NCBI GenBank assembly: GCA_002005505.1
Contig: KV908733.1
Span: 30,001-50,000 of the forward strand
Origin: Botryococcus braunii
Lineage: Eukaryota; Chlorophyta; Trebouxiophyceae
Length of the DNA stretch: 20,000 nt
Direction of reading: 5' to 3'
The notes beneath the pieces are model-generated. The model was given only the letters and a program-made list of their open reading frames with translations. It did not search any database and was not told the DNA's origin. Shown here one piece after another: positions 1 through 20,000 of this stretch (within the stretch, counting starts at the first letter, position 1; the number at the start of each line of letters is the position of its first letter). Both the position numbers and the translations under genes were made by a program.

Positions 1-170
1 ACGGTCGTTCATTTTCTGCTTTTAACCCCCTGCAATTAGCATGGCTGATTTCAGTTTTATCTTGCCGGAGCGCCAAAGGTCTTACAGGGAGTGTTAGTCT
101 GTCCATACGATGCAGTTTGAGTCGGGGTCTCATGGCCGGATCTTGATGAAACAGAGTATCCTGTTATCAT

Positions 171-850
171 GGTACGGCAGTCTGATCCGTTGTCATGGTA
201 TGATAGTGTCAACTGTTGTGATAGTATGACAGTCTGAGCTGTTGTGATGGTACGACAACCTGAACTGTTGTCATGGTAAGACAGTCTAAGCTTCTGTGGT
301 GGTACGACAGTCTGAATTGTTGTGATGGTACGACAACCTGAACTGTTGTCATGGTACGACAGTCTGAATTGTTGTGATAGTACGACAGTCTGAGCTGTTG
401 TGATGGTACGACAACCTGAACTGTTGTCATGGTAAGACAGTCTAAGCTTCTGTGGTGGTACGACAGTCTGAATTGTCGTGATGGTACGACAGTCTGAGCT
501 GTTGTCATGGTACGACAGGCTAAACTGTTGTCACGGTAAGATTGTCTGAGGCGTTTGTCAGAGGAAGACAGTCTGGACTGTTGTCAGGATACCACAGTGA
601 ACTGTTGTCATGGTACGACAGTCTTGAATTGTTGCCATGGTAAGACAGTCTGAAGAAGAAAAGAAAAGAAGAAAAGAACTGTTGTCATGGTGTGCCAGTT
701 TGAACTGTTGTCATGGTAAGTCAGATTAAAATGTTGCCATGTACGACAGTCAAAACCGTTGTCATGGTAAGACAATCTGAACCCTTGTCATGGCACGACA
801 GTCTAACTCGCTTTCATGATACGACATTCTGAACCGCTGTCATGTGTGGT
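171..850. repeat. 26-bp minisatellite with higher-order structure
   Basis: About 25 diverged copies of a 26-bp unit, roughly TGTTGTCATGGTACGACAGT followed by CTGAAC. Variants are shared at regular spacing: the pair 'ACAACCTGAACTG ... GTAAGACAGTCTAAGCTTC' starts near 253 and again near 409, a distance of 156 bp, or six units. The right end (from about 640) is more degenerate and interrupted by an AAGAAAAGAAAAG stretch. The minus strand is open for about 100 codons here only because 26-bp units shift frame regularly and contain few stops; I do not regard it as coding. Confidence 0.93.
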
Positions 851-3724
851 TGACACAGTCAAGGGTTGGAAGCCACAGGGCACATGCAGGGGGTGCATGT
901 GTGAGATGGTACCCTGAAAGGAGGTAACATGAGACAGCCAGGCAGCTGTGCATTTGGCATCCCACAGGGGCACGGAGCCTGGAACGGCAATTTTTTGAGA
1001 GTTAAGAAGTTGCGATCTGTGCAGGCCAGGAGGCACAGAACTCCGAAGCTGTGCAAGGGCATGGAGGATGTGTCATCAAAAAGGTTTTGGCGACAAAGTA
1101 TGTACAAGTGGAAGACTGAAAGGAAGTTGTTCAAGTGGAGTGGCATTACGAGCCTGGTTCATGTCAAGCAGATGCTAATTTTGAGAATCAGGGCATATTT
1201 CACGCTTGGAGTGTGGCTCCAGGCCGCCAATTCGCCATTCTGATTTGCTTGGGACGCAGGGGGTTATGTGCTTCTGCATTGTGTGAGATTCAATATGTCT
1301 TTGGCTGCCCGTTAAAAGTTGCGCACCAATGGATCTGACATTCCAGCCCACCTCTCATGTGTTGAGATTCAAGGAAAAGTGGAAAGCCGTTTAGGGAAAC
1401 AGTGGTTATCATAGGATAAGACTCCTGCTACTGTTGGTGCTGTTCGCATACTGTGTTGCAGTCGAAGTGGATTTGAACCTCCCAGCAGAGAGGACGGAGA
1501 GAAGAGCTTGAGGCTGGTTATGAAGGTTCCGACGTGCTTGGCTTCTGGTGTACATTTACAATGTCTGCTTTAGAGAAAGTGTCAGCGTGTGCAAAGCTGC
1601 CACACATCTGCTTGGCTGACGGTCGGAATGGTGTTACATCTGAAGATGCTCCACCGCTGAAAGCGGATATCCTTGATGTAAAACTGTTTTGGAAGATGGG
1701 ATGTGGAAGCAGAGTCCTTTGTGTAGAAGCCTTTTGAAACATGGGGTATGAAAAGCAGATTTCTTTTATATTAAAGTAGTTTGCAAGATGGGATGGAGCG
1801 CTTGCAACTATGGCGGTAGCTGTGCCTTATTGCTTTCTTTGCCCGAGGTCAAGCATGCACCCCACCGTTCCTGGGCTGGTCTTTCGTTCTGTGAAGGGGG
1901 ATCTAGGGCCCCTATTCTTTGGGGAGGAGGTGCTTGTTCGTGCCTGCACAGATGCTGGATTTTTGCATGTGGGGAGGTTCGCAATCCCAGCTACCAATTA
2001 AGACTGTGTGCCTCCCTTATGCAGCTGCTTTAGCTCGAATTTAAGCATTTCCGATGCCTGACTGGCCATCGACAAGAAGAGATCAGTGTTTAGGCCATTG
2101 TGGTCATGAAGGCAAAATCTTGCTGCATGTACAGACATGTGGGGGAGTAATGTTTAATATAAAGAGTAAAGCCTATCCTAACATGTGGGGGAGTAACGTT
2201 TGAAAGCCTTCTGTCAGAAGTGTTTCTGGTCGGATAAGTTATGCTCCGAGAAGAAGGAAACGAGGTACCAGTTACCTGTCATGAGTGTTTCTTTCCGGAA
2301 GTATCCATACAAGGTACATTTGAATGGATTAAGCACTAGCTGACCAAAATGTAGGTTCTTATGTGCAATTTTGACGCGGTCATTGCCAGTGTCTCCCATG
2401 AAGGGTGCATATTCCCTTGCCATTGTATGCACCGGAGATTGGCTCGGCTGGTAAGGTGGTGCTGTGCTTGCGAGTGAAAGAGGACTCGATGTGTGTGGCT
2501 GCCCGAGGCAGAATTACGAGGTCAAACTTTACTTAAAATGCGACGTCAAGAAAGGATGCGGGCATGGCCGTACAGGCAGCTTTGCCACTGGTAGGATGCT
2601 TTACATAGATGCTCCCCACTGAGCATCCCGGAGTTGCATGCATGGGGACCGGAGGGGGGGGGGAGGAGGGAGGGAGAGAACGGGGAGGGGGGGAGGGAGG
2701 GAGAAGGGGGGGGGGCACGCATGGGTTTGGGTGGATTTTCCAGGGCTGACTTTGCACCTGCTGGTCTTTCCACTGCACCAATCCCAATGGTTCCCACTTT
2801 CTGTCTATGCAAATTTCACTTTCACCTTTAGATATTCTACCATGATGAAAATTGCAGCCTTTCCCAGTAAGTGGGGCACAGAGCCCGCACAGCAGGAGCT
2901 TGCCACACGCCTTGTGCGTCGAAGAGGGTACTTCTGAAGCGTGGAGCGTCGAAGAGAAGGCCCCTGAGGCCCCAATGGGTCCTGAAATACCTCTAAAATG
3001 TGCCTCGAAAATTGTCCGGTCAAGTCGACAGATCTGAAGGGCAATGACGGGTACCCCTGCGCGGGTGCCGCAACCTGGCTTCAGAGTCTGAATCACAGAG
3101 TGGTCCTGTGACCACTCATTCCCGCGCTTCGACGTTCCTGCTGAACCCCATAGAGCCACGATCACTGTTCTCAAAACTGTTTACTTTTCAAGTCTGAAGT
3201 TAGATATCATACGCTTGTGGGTGGATTGCATAGAGCATCGTGACTAAAGACTTACTTCTATAGAACCCGAAACTCACCACAGGCACGTCCCAACGCCTGC
3301 ATGTAGCCCAGTTACCTTCCACCCTCATTGATCTCTCAAGTTTCTTTGATGCTTTTAGAAGCATTGCCGCAGCTGCACTCTTGTAGCCGCATTTCCTTTG
3401 TTGAAGCCGTGCTGTAAGCAATGGGGTTGCACGCTGTGATCCTTACTTTGTAGCAAACCAGATCACTACTTTGATGTGTTAATGATATATTTTACATAAT
3501 GGTTTGAGGAGTCGGTCGGTATATGTAGAGGGTTCATAAGCCTTGGGGCGGCAGGAAGTTAGTCCCGGGTTGAGGAAATAAAAGGTGTCGGGCATCGCAT
3601 TGTGGTGTCTGATCATGTCTTGGTGGTGTCGTCCAAAGAATTATCTGATCGGGTGGTTGGTAATTGATTAGGTTTTGCGTCCCGCCGTGTTAAACGAAAG
3701 AAAAGCTGCGGTCGCGACGAGGCC
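851..3724. other. No recognisable gene; single-copy sequence
   Basis: Open frames here are short, overlap on both strands and show no domain I recognise. The longest is on the minus strand (2533-3174); its C-terminal half is the translation of a purine tract (about 2650-2712, G/A only) and it has no family resemblance. A small direct repeat, ACATGTGGGGGAGTAA, occurs near 2134 and 2180. The last 300 bases may hold the promoter and 5' untranslated region of the PUB-domain gene, but no convincing TATA element is placed at a useful distance. Confidence 0.6.
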
Positions 3725-6602
<2,878 letters not shown>

Positions 6603-6640
6603 CTGCCATCCTTATTTTGCATGCTTCTCACGGGTGGCAA

Positions 6641-6646
6641 AATAAA
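6641..6646 (+). promoter_or_regulatory. Candidate polyadenylation signal of the PUB-domain gene
   Basis: AATAAA, 38 bases after the predicted stop codon. Position and sequence fit; plant-lineage signals are often degenerate, so an exact hexamer is supportive but not decisive. Confidence 0.5.
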
Positions 6647-7039
6647 CCTCTGGCGGTCGATGACGTCACAGCTTGCGGTCTTGCGCTGGTTTTTCATTGG
6701 TATAATTTTTTTTCCCCCAATTGGTTGAAGTGCTAGCATTCTCTCAAGTCTTCTTGCGTCCATTCCTGCTGCTGAGCAGACTGGACAGAATTTTTTTGCG
6801 TCATTTCCTTGGTCAAGGTAGGTAATAAGCACAGCTGATCTGTGCAGGTTGCTGTGTGTCCCGCCTTTTCTGGCGTGGTGCAGCCTCTTCCAAAGTGTGC
6901 ATGAAGGTTGCTCAGCCTCGGTGAATTTCTTGTGACTTCTAGGTGACTTAGCCGGTTGTTCAGGTATGTGCATTGGCGTGAAGTATGAGTTTGGGGTGTG
7001 GGAAGGACGGAGGGAGAAGGAGAGCGGGAGAGGGGGGAG

Positions 7040-7252
<213 letters not shown>

Positions 7253-8019
7253 TGCGGTGTGGGTGTGGGTGTGGGTGCGCGTCACGTGCCTGTGCGTCTC
7301 GTGGGCATGCCCAAAGGGGGTTGGTCGTCAGTGTTTGAGGGATTGGCGCAACCAATGTAGTAGTTTCTGCTCAGCGGTTGCCCAATGGTCCCAGTTATGG
7401 ATGTGGCTGTGTACTTCAATCTTGTGGAATTGGCCCACGATGTGTGCAGCCAGCGTTTGACAGGTTCTGTGTACCAGTTTCTATCATGAATTGAAGTAAA
7501 CAGTGAGAGGTGTGGGAGGGATGTCTTAGTTATGTCTATTGATTTAGTTTCCCAAAAGCTTGGCTGTATGTTTAATCTTAATCGCGGTGTCCATAGGTAG
7601 GAAGTGCGTAGACCTTCAAAGCACTTGCAGGGGTCCTAGCAAAACCTTTTTTAAGTGTGCATTGACCCCCTGCCCTGGAGCTGGACAGGAAGGAATAATG
7701 ACGTACTCCAAGGAACGGGCTCTTAGGTTAAGTCCAGGGACGCTCTAATTCTTTGAATCACGATGTGCATGACAAATTGGACGGCTATCAGCCAGGCTGA
7801 CTAACCGCATCTGCTGTCTACATAATGTGTTCGACCGCCAAAACCCTGCTCCATCTAGGCTCTGAGTGGAGATGCTGCATCATGGCAGATGGATGAAGAG
7901 GAAAGTGCTTCCTCAGCACTGTACATTTGCAATCACGCTGGTCGGGAGTCATGGCCTGCACACTGTTTGTTCAGGAATGGTTGCAGCAAGTGTATGGCCA
8001 ATAAATTCATCAAGAGTGA
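7253..8019. other. No firm gene; one weak exon candidate
   Basis: Most of this stretch shows nothing. From about 7860 the plus strand stays open after a possible acceptor CCATCTAG, through SWQMDEEESASSALYICNHA and a cysteine-containing stretch CLFRNGCSKCMANKF, into the minisatellite near 8028. No family is recognised and no matching upstream or downstream exon is found, so it is not called as a gene. Confidence 0.4.
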
Positions 8020-8245
8020 AGTGTCGGCGATGGTGTGGATCAAGGGTTGAGAGTCGACAATGGTCTGCATCAACGCTTCAGTGGTGTGGATCAAGGGCTG
8101 AGAGTCGACGATGTGCACATCAAGGGTGGAGAGTGGACCATGTTGCGTATCAAGGGTGGAAAGTCGACAATGTTGTGCCGCAAGGGTTTAAAGTCAATCC
8201 TATCTTCGCATTAAAGGGTGGAGAGTCCGCCGATGCACCATATGG
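8020..8245 (+). repeat. About 30-36-bp minisatellite (ATCAAGGGTGGAGAGTCGAC)
   Basis: Six or so diverged copies of ATCAAGGGTKGAGAGTCGACRATG, at about 8039, 8090, 8119, 8148, 8180 and 8212. One copy is separated by a longer spacer. The last copies are degenerate. Confidence 0.82.
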
Positions 8246-9479
8246 TGTGCACCTCCTTGGAGGTTGCAACAGCCGCAGAACAAGCGCATTGATCTTCATC
8301 GTCCTGCTTTTGTAAGTCACATGCTTGAGCGTGTGTGCTCAAGTACTATCTGCATAATAATTGACTGCCCCTCAGAACTGACGTGGCCCCACCGCATGGC
8401 TATAGCAAACTGTGCAGAGTAAACTCAACAAGTGCCTAGACAAGGCGACCTACAAAGAGGACTATCTAAATGAATGAATGAATATTCCACAATACCCGTC
8501 ATGATGACTAGATGTGCTTGTCAGCAAATTTCTGAGAAGCATCCACTCCTTAAGGACTCCTTGCCTAGTGAAACCCTTACGGATTCTTTGCCTAGTAAAA
8601 ACAACTGGACACAAGGAACCGGCCCTGCACTCTAGGCTGGCGTCACCAGCGAGGCTGTGCTTTCACGCACATCAGTGAACTTCTGGTCTCGAGGCAACAA
8701 AGACATCCTAGCTTATCCTTTGCGAGCATAGACGAGCAGCGACGCTCGCAATGCCTAGGATGGGATGGAGAAACCTTTGGCCCTTTGGCCCATATGCTTC
8801 ACCACACATCCCTCTGTGTATGGATGGCCGTCAGAAATCAGGCAACGTCATCAAAAAGTGGGGCAACCCACATCTTTCTGGAACGGGTTTCAAAACGCCT
8901 TCTGACAGACGTTCACATGGTGCCAAAAGCGGCTTTGGGCTTCCAGGGAACCTTTCAGCATACTTCTGCAAAACTTGGAACTGTCACTTCGCCCTCCAAA
9001 ATTGGGAGTGGATGCACACAGCATCCAACCCCCTGGCACTGCTTGTTTACGAGACTATAACATCATAAAATACAAGATACAGATACTGTAATAATGGGTA
9101 CAGTACAATGTCACACTCGCCTGTTTAAGCTACTGCATTGAACATGCGATAAGCGTCGAAAGCTTCAGACCTCTCAGGCCACGAAAGGTGACGCATGCAA
9201 AACGACCTGGCTGGATCTTGATGCACGCATTCCGTCAAACATGCACAGAGCTCAAGCGCACGTGCGACACGCAACACCAGGCCAGTTAGACAAACGACTT
9301 GTGAGCCACTTGCACCTGTGCACCTCTAGAGGCACCCAGCACTCAAGGAAGCAGGCTCATGGCTGCTGCTAGTCCACAAGCCTACACCTGCAGTGGAGGA
9401 GAAAGTGCCAACGAGGTACAGGAATCTTCCCGTCCTTAGATGGATGATCTCCATCTCTTCCATATAAGAGAGCAAACCA
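8246..9479. other. No supported gene; possible protein-derived remnant at 8780-9060
   Basis: Two overlapping plus-strand frames of about 90-105 codons lie at 8751-9068. One contains SGATHIFLERV, which loosely resembles the 'FGATHLLERM' segment of plant mitochondrial processing peptidase alpha, but the flanking match is poor and needs gaps. Nothing else in this stretch is recognised. Confidence 0.35.
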
Positions 9480-9830
9480 GTGTGTTTTGACGCCTGACAC
9501 TCGCATCTGGACGCCTCGCACACCTGTGTATTTCTACTCCTCACACACCTGTGTATTTCGACGCCTGACACCTGCCTCTTGATACCTCACCCACCAATGT
9601 GTTGTAACGCCTGACACCTGCCTCGACGCCTCGCACACCAATGTGTGCTTCGACGCCTGACACCTGCCCCTCGACACCTCACACACCAGTGTATTCCGTA
9701 TTTCAAAGCCTGACACATGCATCTTGACATCTAACACACCAGTGTAATTCGACGCCTGCAAGGCATCTGCTTCTCGACAGACCAGAGCGTTCAATCGACG
9801 CCTGCAAGGCACCTGCATCTTGAGAGGCCT
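9480..9830. repeat. About 45-55-bp minisatellite (CGACGCCTGACACCTGC)
   Basis: Seven to eight degenerate copies of a unit containing CACACCWGTGTATTTCGACG and CCTGACACCTGCMTCTTGA, with variable spacing. The final unit (9789-9840) is also the left arm of the hairpin at 9789-9911. Confidence 0.85.
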
Positions 9831-9911
9831 TCCCTATCTGTCTCGTTCACGTCCGGAACCAGACAGGGAAGGCCTCTCAAGATGCAGGTGTCTTGCAGGC
9901 GTCGATTGAAC
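9789..9911. repeat. Long inverted repeat (hairpin, about 51-bp stem, 17-nt loop)
   Basis: The left arm 9789-9843 (GTTCAATCGACGCCTGCAAG...) is matched by the reverse complement 9861-9911 (...CTTGCAGGCGTCGATTGAAC). I see one mismatch and one 4-base indel over about 51 bp. The loop is 9844-9860 and itself contains GTTC/GAAC. The arm sequence is a unit of the adjoining minisatellite. Confidence 0.93.
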
Positions 9912-10076
9912 CCGCGTGACTCAGACTTGTCCTCTCCATCATTTCCTGCTTGCCGGCAGAATCTGGAAACCTGACCGCCCGTCCTCCCGACCCCACCGAG
10001 ACAGACGCCGAAATCCCACAGGACTCACGGAGCATGTTGCCCCATGATTGTCGATGACCGACTGACACCCTTGCCT

Positions 10077-10175
10077 CTTCTCAAGAACCCAAATGCCCCC
10101 AGGAATTTTGCTCTGGCAGCCCATCTCTCCACCCAGGGTCCCAACCCCCGCCCCTCCTCCAGGCACAAATGCCCC
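10077..10175. repeat. Dispersed copy of the exon-8-proximal minisatellite unit
   Basis: It matches 13347-13440 almost base for base, in the same orientation and 3.27 kb apart (for example CCCAGGAATTTTGCTCTGGC, then CCCATCTCTCCACCCA, then CCTCCTCCAGGCACAAATGC). It begins just left of the CTCAAGAACCC / CTCCAGAACCC shared block. Confidence 0.88.
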
Positions 10176-10438
10176 TCCTTCCAAGTCATGACTCCGATGT
10201 TCTAAGCGCCCCAAGAGACCCCTAACCCCGCAGATATTGCACCCTGGCGTGCTTCTGTTGTCAAGAGGCAGCAGGGCCTCGTCAAAGGTCCTCCAGCAGA
10301 ACCATTTAGCTTAATGATGCGTGAGACCGTCGGGTCTGTCATAGCCGCATGAACACCATCCAGCACGGAGCCCCTCCTGAAACACCATCAAGCCGGCCAT
10401 GGCAGACGACCTCTCACTCTCCCCACGATAATTTATCA

Positions 10439-10835
10439 GACCTTGGCGTGCAATCACCTAACCTAGACTAGGGGTAGGCACCGGCGGCGAGACCTTGGCC
10501 GTCATTCATATGACCTCAACGTTGGGGAAGGCACAGGCAGCAGGACCTTGGCTGTCAGTCATTTAACCTCAACTTGGGGAAGGCAACATGCGGCAAGACC
10601 TTGGCCGTCATTCATCTAACCTCAACTTGGGGAACGCACTAGCCAGCGAGACCTCGGCCTGTATTCATATGACCGCAACGTTGGGAAGGCACAGGCGTCA
10701 AGACCTTAGCCGGAATTCATCTAAACCTCAACTTGGGGAAGGCAGATGCGGCAAGAACTTAGCCGTCATTCCTCTAACCTCAACCTGAAGAAGGCACAGG
10801 CGGCGAGACCGCGGCCTTCATTCCTCCGGCAGGAA
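10439..10835 (+). repeat. 53-bp tandem repeat, about 8 copies
   Basis: GACCTTGGCCGTCATTCATC-type unit starts at 10439, 10491, 10544, 10597, 10650, 10702, 10755 and 10807, so the period is 52-53 bp. The second half is CTAACCTCAACTTGGGGAAG plus GCACAGGCGGC. Copies differ by a few substitutions each. Confidence 0.95.
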
Positions 10836-12140
10836 CTCGGGGAAAGGAAAGGGAAGGAACATTTCATCAGGCGGCATTGGCAAGGGGGGGGGGGGGGTTG
10901 ACTTCAGACAGGCTGTGGGGTCGCATATGGTATGTACCCACTAGAAAATACGGGCAGGCCACAGTGACGGGGCAGCTGAAGCGCCACGACAACTCCCCCA
11001 TAGATAGGCGGCACAAGTCCCCCATAGATAGACACGAGAGAAGCGGAAGAAAGAAGAAAGAAGCGGAAGCACTTCTCGAAAGGCAGCGTGCCGGGTTGAG
11101 GTAACCAGGCTCCGGGACCGGTAACCAGGCTCACGACTTTTGGAGGGCGAGGTAGCTAACTAGGCCGGTCTGAACACAGCCCTAGGATGCGCCTCTCTCG
11201 AGGTCCCCGGGGTTTTGCGGAGGCTCATACCCCTGAGTCGCTGCGGAGGAGGGTTCCGGCTCCCGCAGGGACCCTCTTCCCTCAGCCGCCTGCATGAGGA
11301 ACACAACGCTCAACTGTCCCAACAGCCCGAAGCTCAACTGCTGCAAGAAAGGCACCGCAGACCGAGACGGGGAAAGTCTTTGAAGATCCCGCTCCCTCAG
11401 CTCTCAAAGCACCCCCGCCCGCTTCCTTCAACACCACCACTCCCCCCTTTTGCCTCCCGGCCTTGACCGCCCTAGTGGCTGGTCCTGGATGTGATATTCC
11501 TGTTCCCTGATTGGCATCCGAACCCAAGCACCACCAAACTGCAACGGCTGTGGCTCTCCAGCTTCAGGCTGAACACTGTCAAAACCACACGAACCAGCAT
11601 CCCAGCACCTCATTACCTCCCGAGACGATCTCCAAGGCGCCCTGCCCGCTTCCTTTCAACACACCCGTCCCCCCTTTGCCTCCCTCCCTTCCCCCGCCTT
11701 CAAGGGGGCGGAGTTCTATGGGTCTCCGATCCTCCCACGTAATAGGAAAAATGGGGAAGGGGAGGGGTGGGGTGCATTCAAGAAACACCAACAAGCTCTA
11801 CGTTGAGTTCTGAAAGGCGCAGGCCCCCGTCCCACGATGATCACATTTTTAAACCTGGGATCACCCCCATCCATGTTCGGACCAAAAGCAAACATGCCCA
11901 GGCCCCAGCCTTGCCAGTGCTTGATACTGTAATCATATGTCCCAATTTTCAATCTTCGGCTAACCCCAAAGGGGCCTTGGAAGGCAACAGCAAGGCTCGT
12001 TGCCATCTGCATTGGCCCTCTCGGGCGCAATCCCATACTCTCGGCCACTTGCACGCCTACTTTCCTTCCCTCCACCTCCCTCTCCCTCTCCCTTCCGCCT
12101 TGCCTCCCTCCCTCTACCCCCCCCTCCTCTTCCTCTGACT
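10836..12140. other. No recognisable gene; small diverged duplications
   Basis: It includes a G run (about 10887-10898), a short duplicated CCCCCATAGATAG motif (about 10997 and 11024), and a diverged direct duplication of a CCCGCTTCCTT...CCCCCTTTGCCTCCC block at about 11400-11465 and 11640-11690. Open frames are short, overlap on both strands and match no family I know. Confidence 0.6.
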
Positions 12141-12746
<606 letters not shown>

Positions 12747-12747
<1 letters not shown>

Positions 12748-13310
12748 ATGTACACGCACATCCGTCTGTGCTTGTGTGTGCGGGAGGCCGGGGTGATCAC
12801 CTGTAGGCTGCGCTCAGAGTTCCGGCGCACAGCATGCATCCCCGGAAAGTTCTCGGGCGTCGCCGAGAGAAGACTGTCCGTAAGAGTTGACTGGCCCCGG
12901 GGCTTTCAGACTGGCCAGACGTGGAGGTGGCCCCTCCAGGCGCCTCCTCTCCGCTTCCCTCGCTCCCTCCCCGTCCTCTTCGCCACGAGAATGGATTCCT
13001 GCATAATCGCCTCACCTTTCTTTATCACCTCATCTCTCTGTCCCACCTCCCCTCTCTTTATCACCTCACCTCTGTCTCAATTTGCCGTTCCCTCACGCGT
13101 ACTGAGGTGAAGAGGTGCATGGCGATGCAAGGAAGACACCGAAAGAGTTTGGCCTTTCCCAGACCACTTCACTTGCGCGACACGGGGGCTGCATCTCCTT
13201 CAGACTCCCTTCCCACAACCCTTCTTCTGGATTCCCCGGACCGTATCACCAAGGGAACCAGGGGGTTGCATCTTCTGAAGACCTCCCTTCTCTTTTAAGC
13301 CCCTCTGGCC
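12747..13310. other. No recognisable gene
   Basis: GC-rich sequence without a domain match. A short direct repeat of TTTATCACCTCA...TCTGTC occurs twice at about 13020-13080. It could be part of a long final intron of the PA-RING gene. Confidence 0.5.
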
Positions 13311-13312
13311 CA

Positions 13313-19121
<5,809 letters not shown>

Positions 19122-19647
19122 CCGACCAAAACCCCGTGGACTTCTTCGCGCGTGTCAAGCCATGCCTCACTACTTGGAAAACATCATTTTCAAAACATCA
19201 GCTCTCAACGAAAAGGACGGCAAGGCGAAACAGAAAATGGATGCGGCTTTGGGCATTTATGACGGCAATGTGTCTTCCCGAGCAGCAGGCAAATCGCGGG
19301 ACGATCTAGCTGCGCCACCTCGGCCTGGCCGAGGGGCTGAAACAGGGCCCTCAACGATTCTGGCGATTGAGTACAGACTATTCGGATGGCCGGCTAGCAC
19401 TTATCGGAAAGCTAGTCCAGGACTCTATCGCGAGGCCCCCACGGGCCCCCAGGGGCCCCGGTAGGGGCTCACTAGTAGTGACTCACTGCTCGAAACCGGG
19501 TGAAGGGGTGATACCCTTTGATTACAATCTCTATTGTATCGGACACTGAAAGTGAGTATGGAAGTGACGAGCTAATAGCGTTCATACGGCAGACGATTTG
19601 CAGTTTTTCCTTGTGAAGCCAAGGTGGTGGTTTCACCCGGCGGCCAA
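19122..19647. promoter_or_regulatory. Putative shared upstream region between divergent starts
   Basis: It lies between the PA-RING start codon (minus) and the candidate plus-strand start. It holds a 17-base palindrome, CCTCGGCCTGGCCGAGG (19319-19335), and a GC-rich self-complementary block, GGGCCCCCAGGGGCCCC (about 19443-19459). No TATA element stands out. The promoter role is inferred only from gene orientation. Confidence 0.3.
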
Positions 19648-19725
19648 ATGGAACGAGCCCTCACAAAATTTCGACAACTGTACACAAAGATGGATGTTTT
19701 GCTGAATGATTGGAAAAACGAAAAG
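19648..19725 (+). CDS. Candidate first exon of a divergent gene leaving the window
   Basis: ATG with G at +4, then 26 codons MERALTKFRQLYTKMDVLLN and DWKNEK, closed by GAAAAG|GTAAAC, phase 0. The peptide is amphipathic and helical. It faintly recalls the N-terminus of proteasome lid subunit Rpn12/PSMD8 (a tryptophan followed by a lysine-rich stretch), but 26 residues are too few to claim this. No second exon is found in the remaining 275 bp. Confidence 0.35.
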
Positions 19726-20000
19726 GTAAACTTGAGAGGTTTTCGATGTAGGGATCCTTTATCGTTTCAATTCGTTCGTTCCAACAGCATGTCGTGCCAA
19801 TCAGGAAAAGGGCGTTTCTCTCATCGCAACGTGCTCCAGTATCATTGACAGATTACCGGTAATTCCCTTAAGAAGTCAAGCTCGCACGTATAGTGACCGG
19901 TTTGCCATTGGTTCTATCACTTGGTGACAGGTTCGGTGTTGCACACCAAAATGATGATGTGGCGAAGCATGATTGCTGGGCTGGCAAGCAACACTTGTTA

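Noticed and set aside
1470..1500. tRNA-like T-loop on the minus strand (GGTTCAAATCC)
   Set aside because: The T stem pairs only partly, and no matching acceptor, D or anticodon arms are found upstream.
2533..3174. 213-codon minus-strand open frame
   Set aside because: No domain, no splice or regulatory support, and the C-terminal part is a translated purine tract. Length alone is not convincing in sequence of this composition.
7860..8050. Possible extra exon (SWQMDEEESASSALYICNHA...)
   Set aside because: No family match, no partner exon in phase, and the PUB gene already has a stop and AATAAA upstream. Kept only as a note.
9480..10835. Regular short repeats resembling a CRISPR array
   Set aside because: Units are contiguous or degenerate without unique equal-length spacers, and the DNA is clearly eukaryotic with introns.

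Overview
This is nuclear DNA of a eukaryote with GT-AG introns, very long microsatellites and many minisatellite arrays. Two spliced genes can be reconstructed from the sequence, and together they occupy less than 10% of the window as coding bases. The organism is most likely of the green or plant lineage. A large repeat-rich streptophyte-alga genome such as Chara would fit, but that is a guess from gene families and repeat style, not a demonstrated identity.

Layout: 1-850 is a 26-bp minisatellite with a 156-bp higher-order period. 851-3724 shows no recognisable gene. 3725-6602 (+) is a four-exon gene for a PUB/PUG-domain protein of about 179 residues, the type of domain that docks on the C-terminus of the AAA ATPase p97/CDC48. 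Its exon 2 carries an apparent one-base deletion, and an AATAAA follows the stop by 38 bases. 7043-7252 is a (GA)n-(GT)n-(G)n tract. 8020-10835 holds several minisatellites and a near-perfect hairpin of about 51 bp. 12141-12746 is a compound TG/CT/CA microsatellite block.

13768-19121 (-) is an eight-exon gene for a protease-associated (PA) domain, single-membrane-span, RING-H2 protein (RMR / RNF13 / GRAIL architecture). All seven internal exon junctions keep phase and together give about 361 residues with a complete RING-H2 zinc ligand set; the last exon or exons are not identified. At the right edge, a plus-strand ATG followed by 26 codons and a GT donor (19648-19725) may be the first exon of a divergently transcribed gene that continues outside the window.

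The most unusual signal is in the PA-RING gene. At four consecutive exons (5, 6, 7 and 8) the 5' splice site sits inside the first unit of a tandem duplication or minisatellite that runs into the intron. Each unit copies 8-23 bases of exon end plus the start of the intron. The units differ completely in sequence and length (47, about 54, 37-38 and about 75-88 bp), so this is a recurrent process, not a dispersed repeat family. Exons 1-4 and the PUB gene do not show it. It suggests introns that grow from their 5' splice sites by tandem duplication, leaving rows of decoy donors.

The two genes both belong to ubiquitin-linked biology (a p97/CDC48 cofactor-type domain, and a membrane E3 ligase), but nothing in the sequence shows that they act together.
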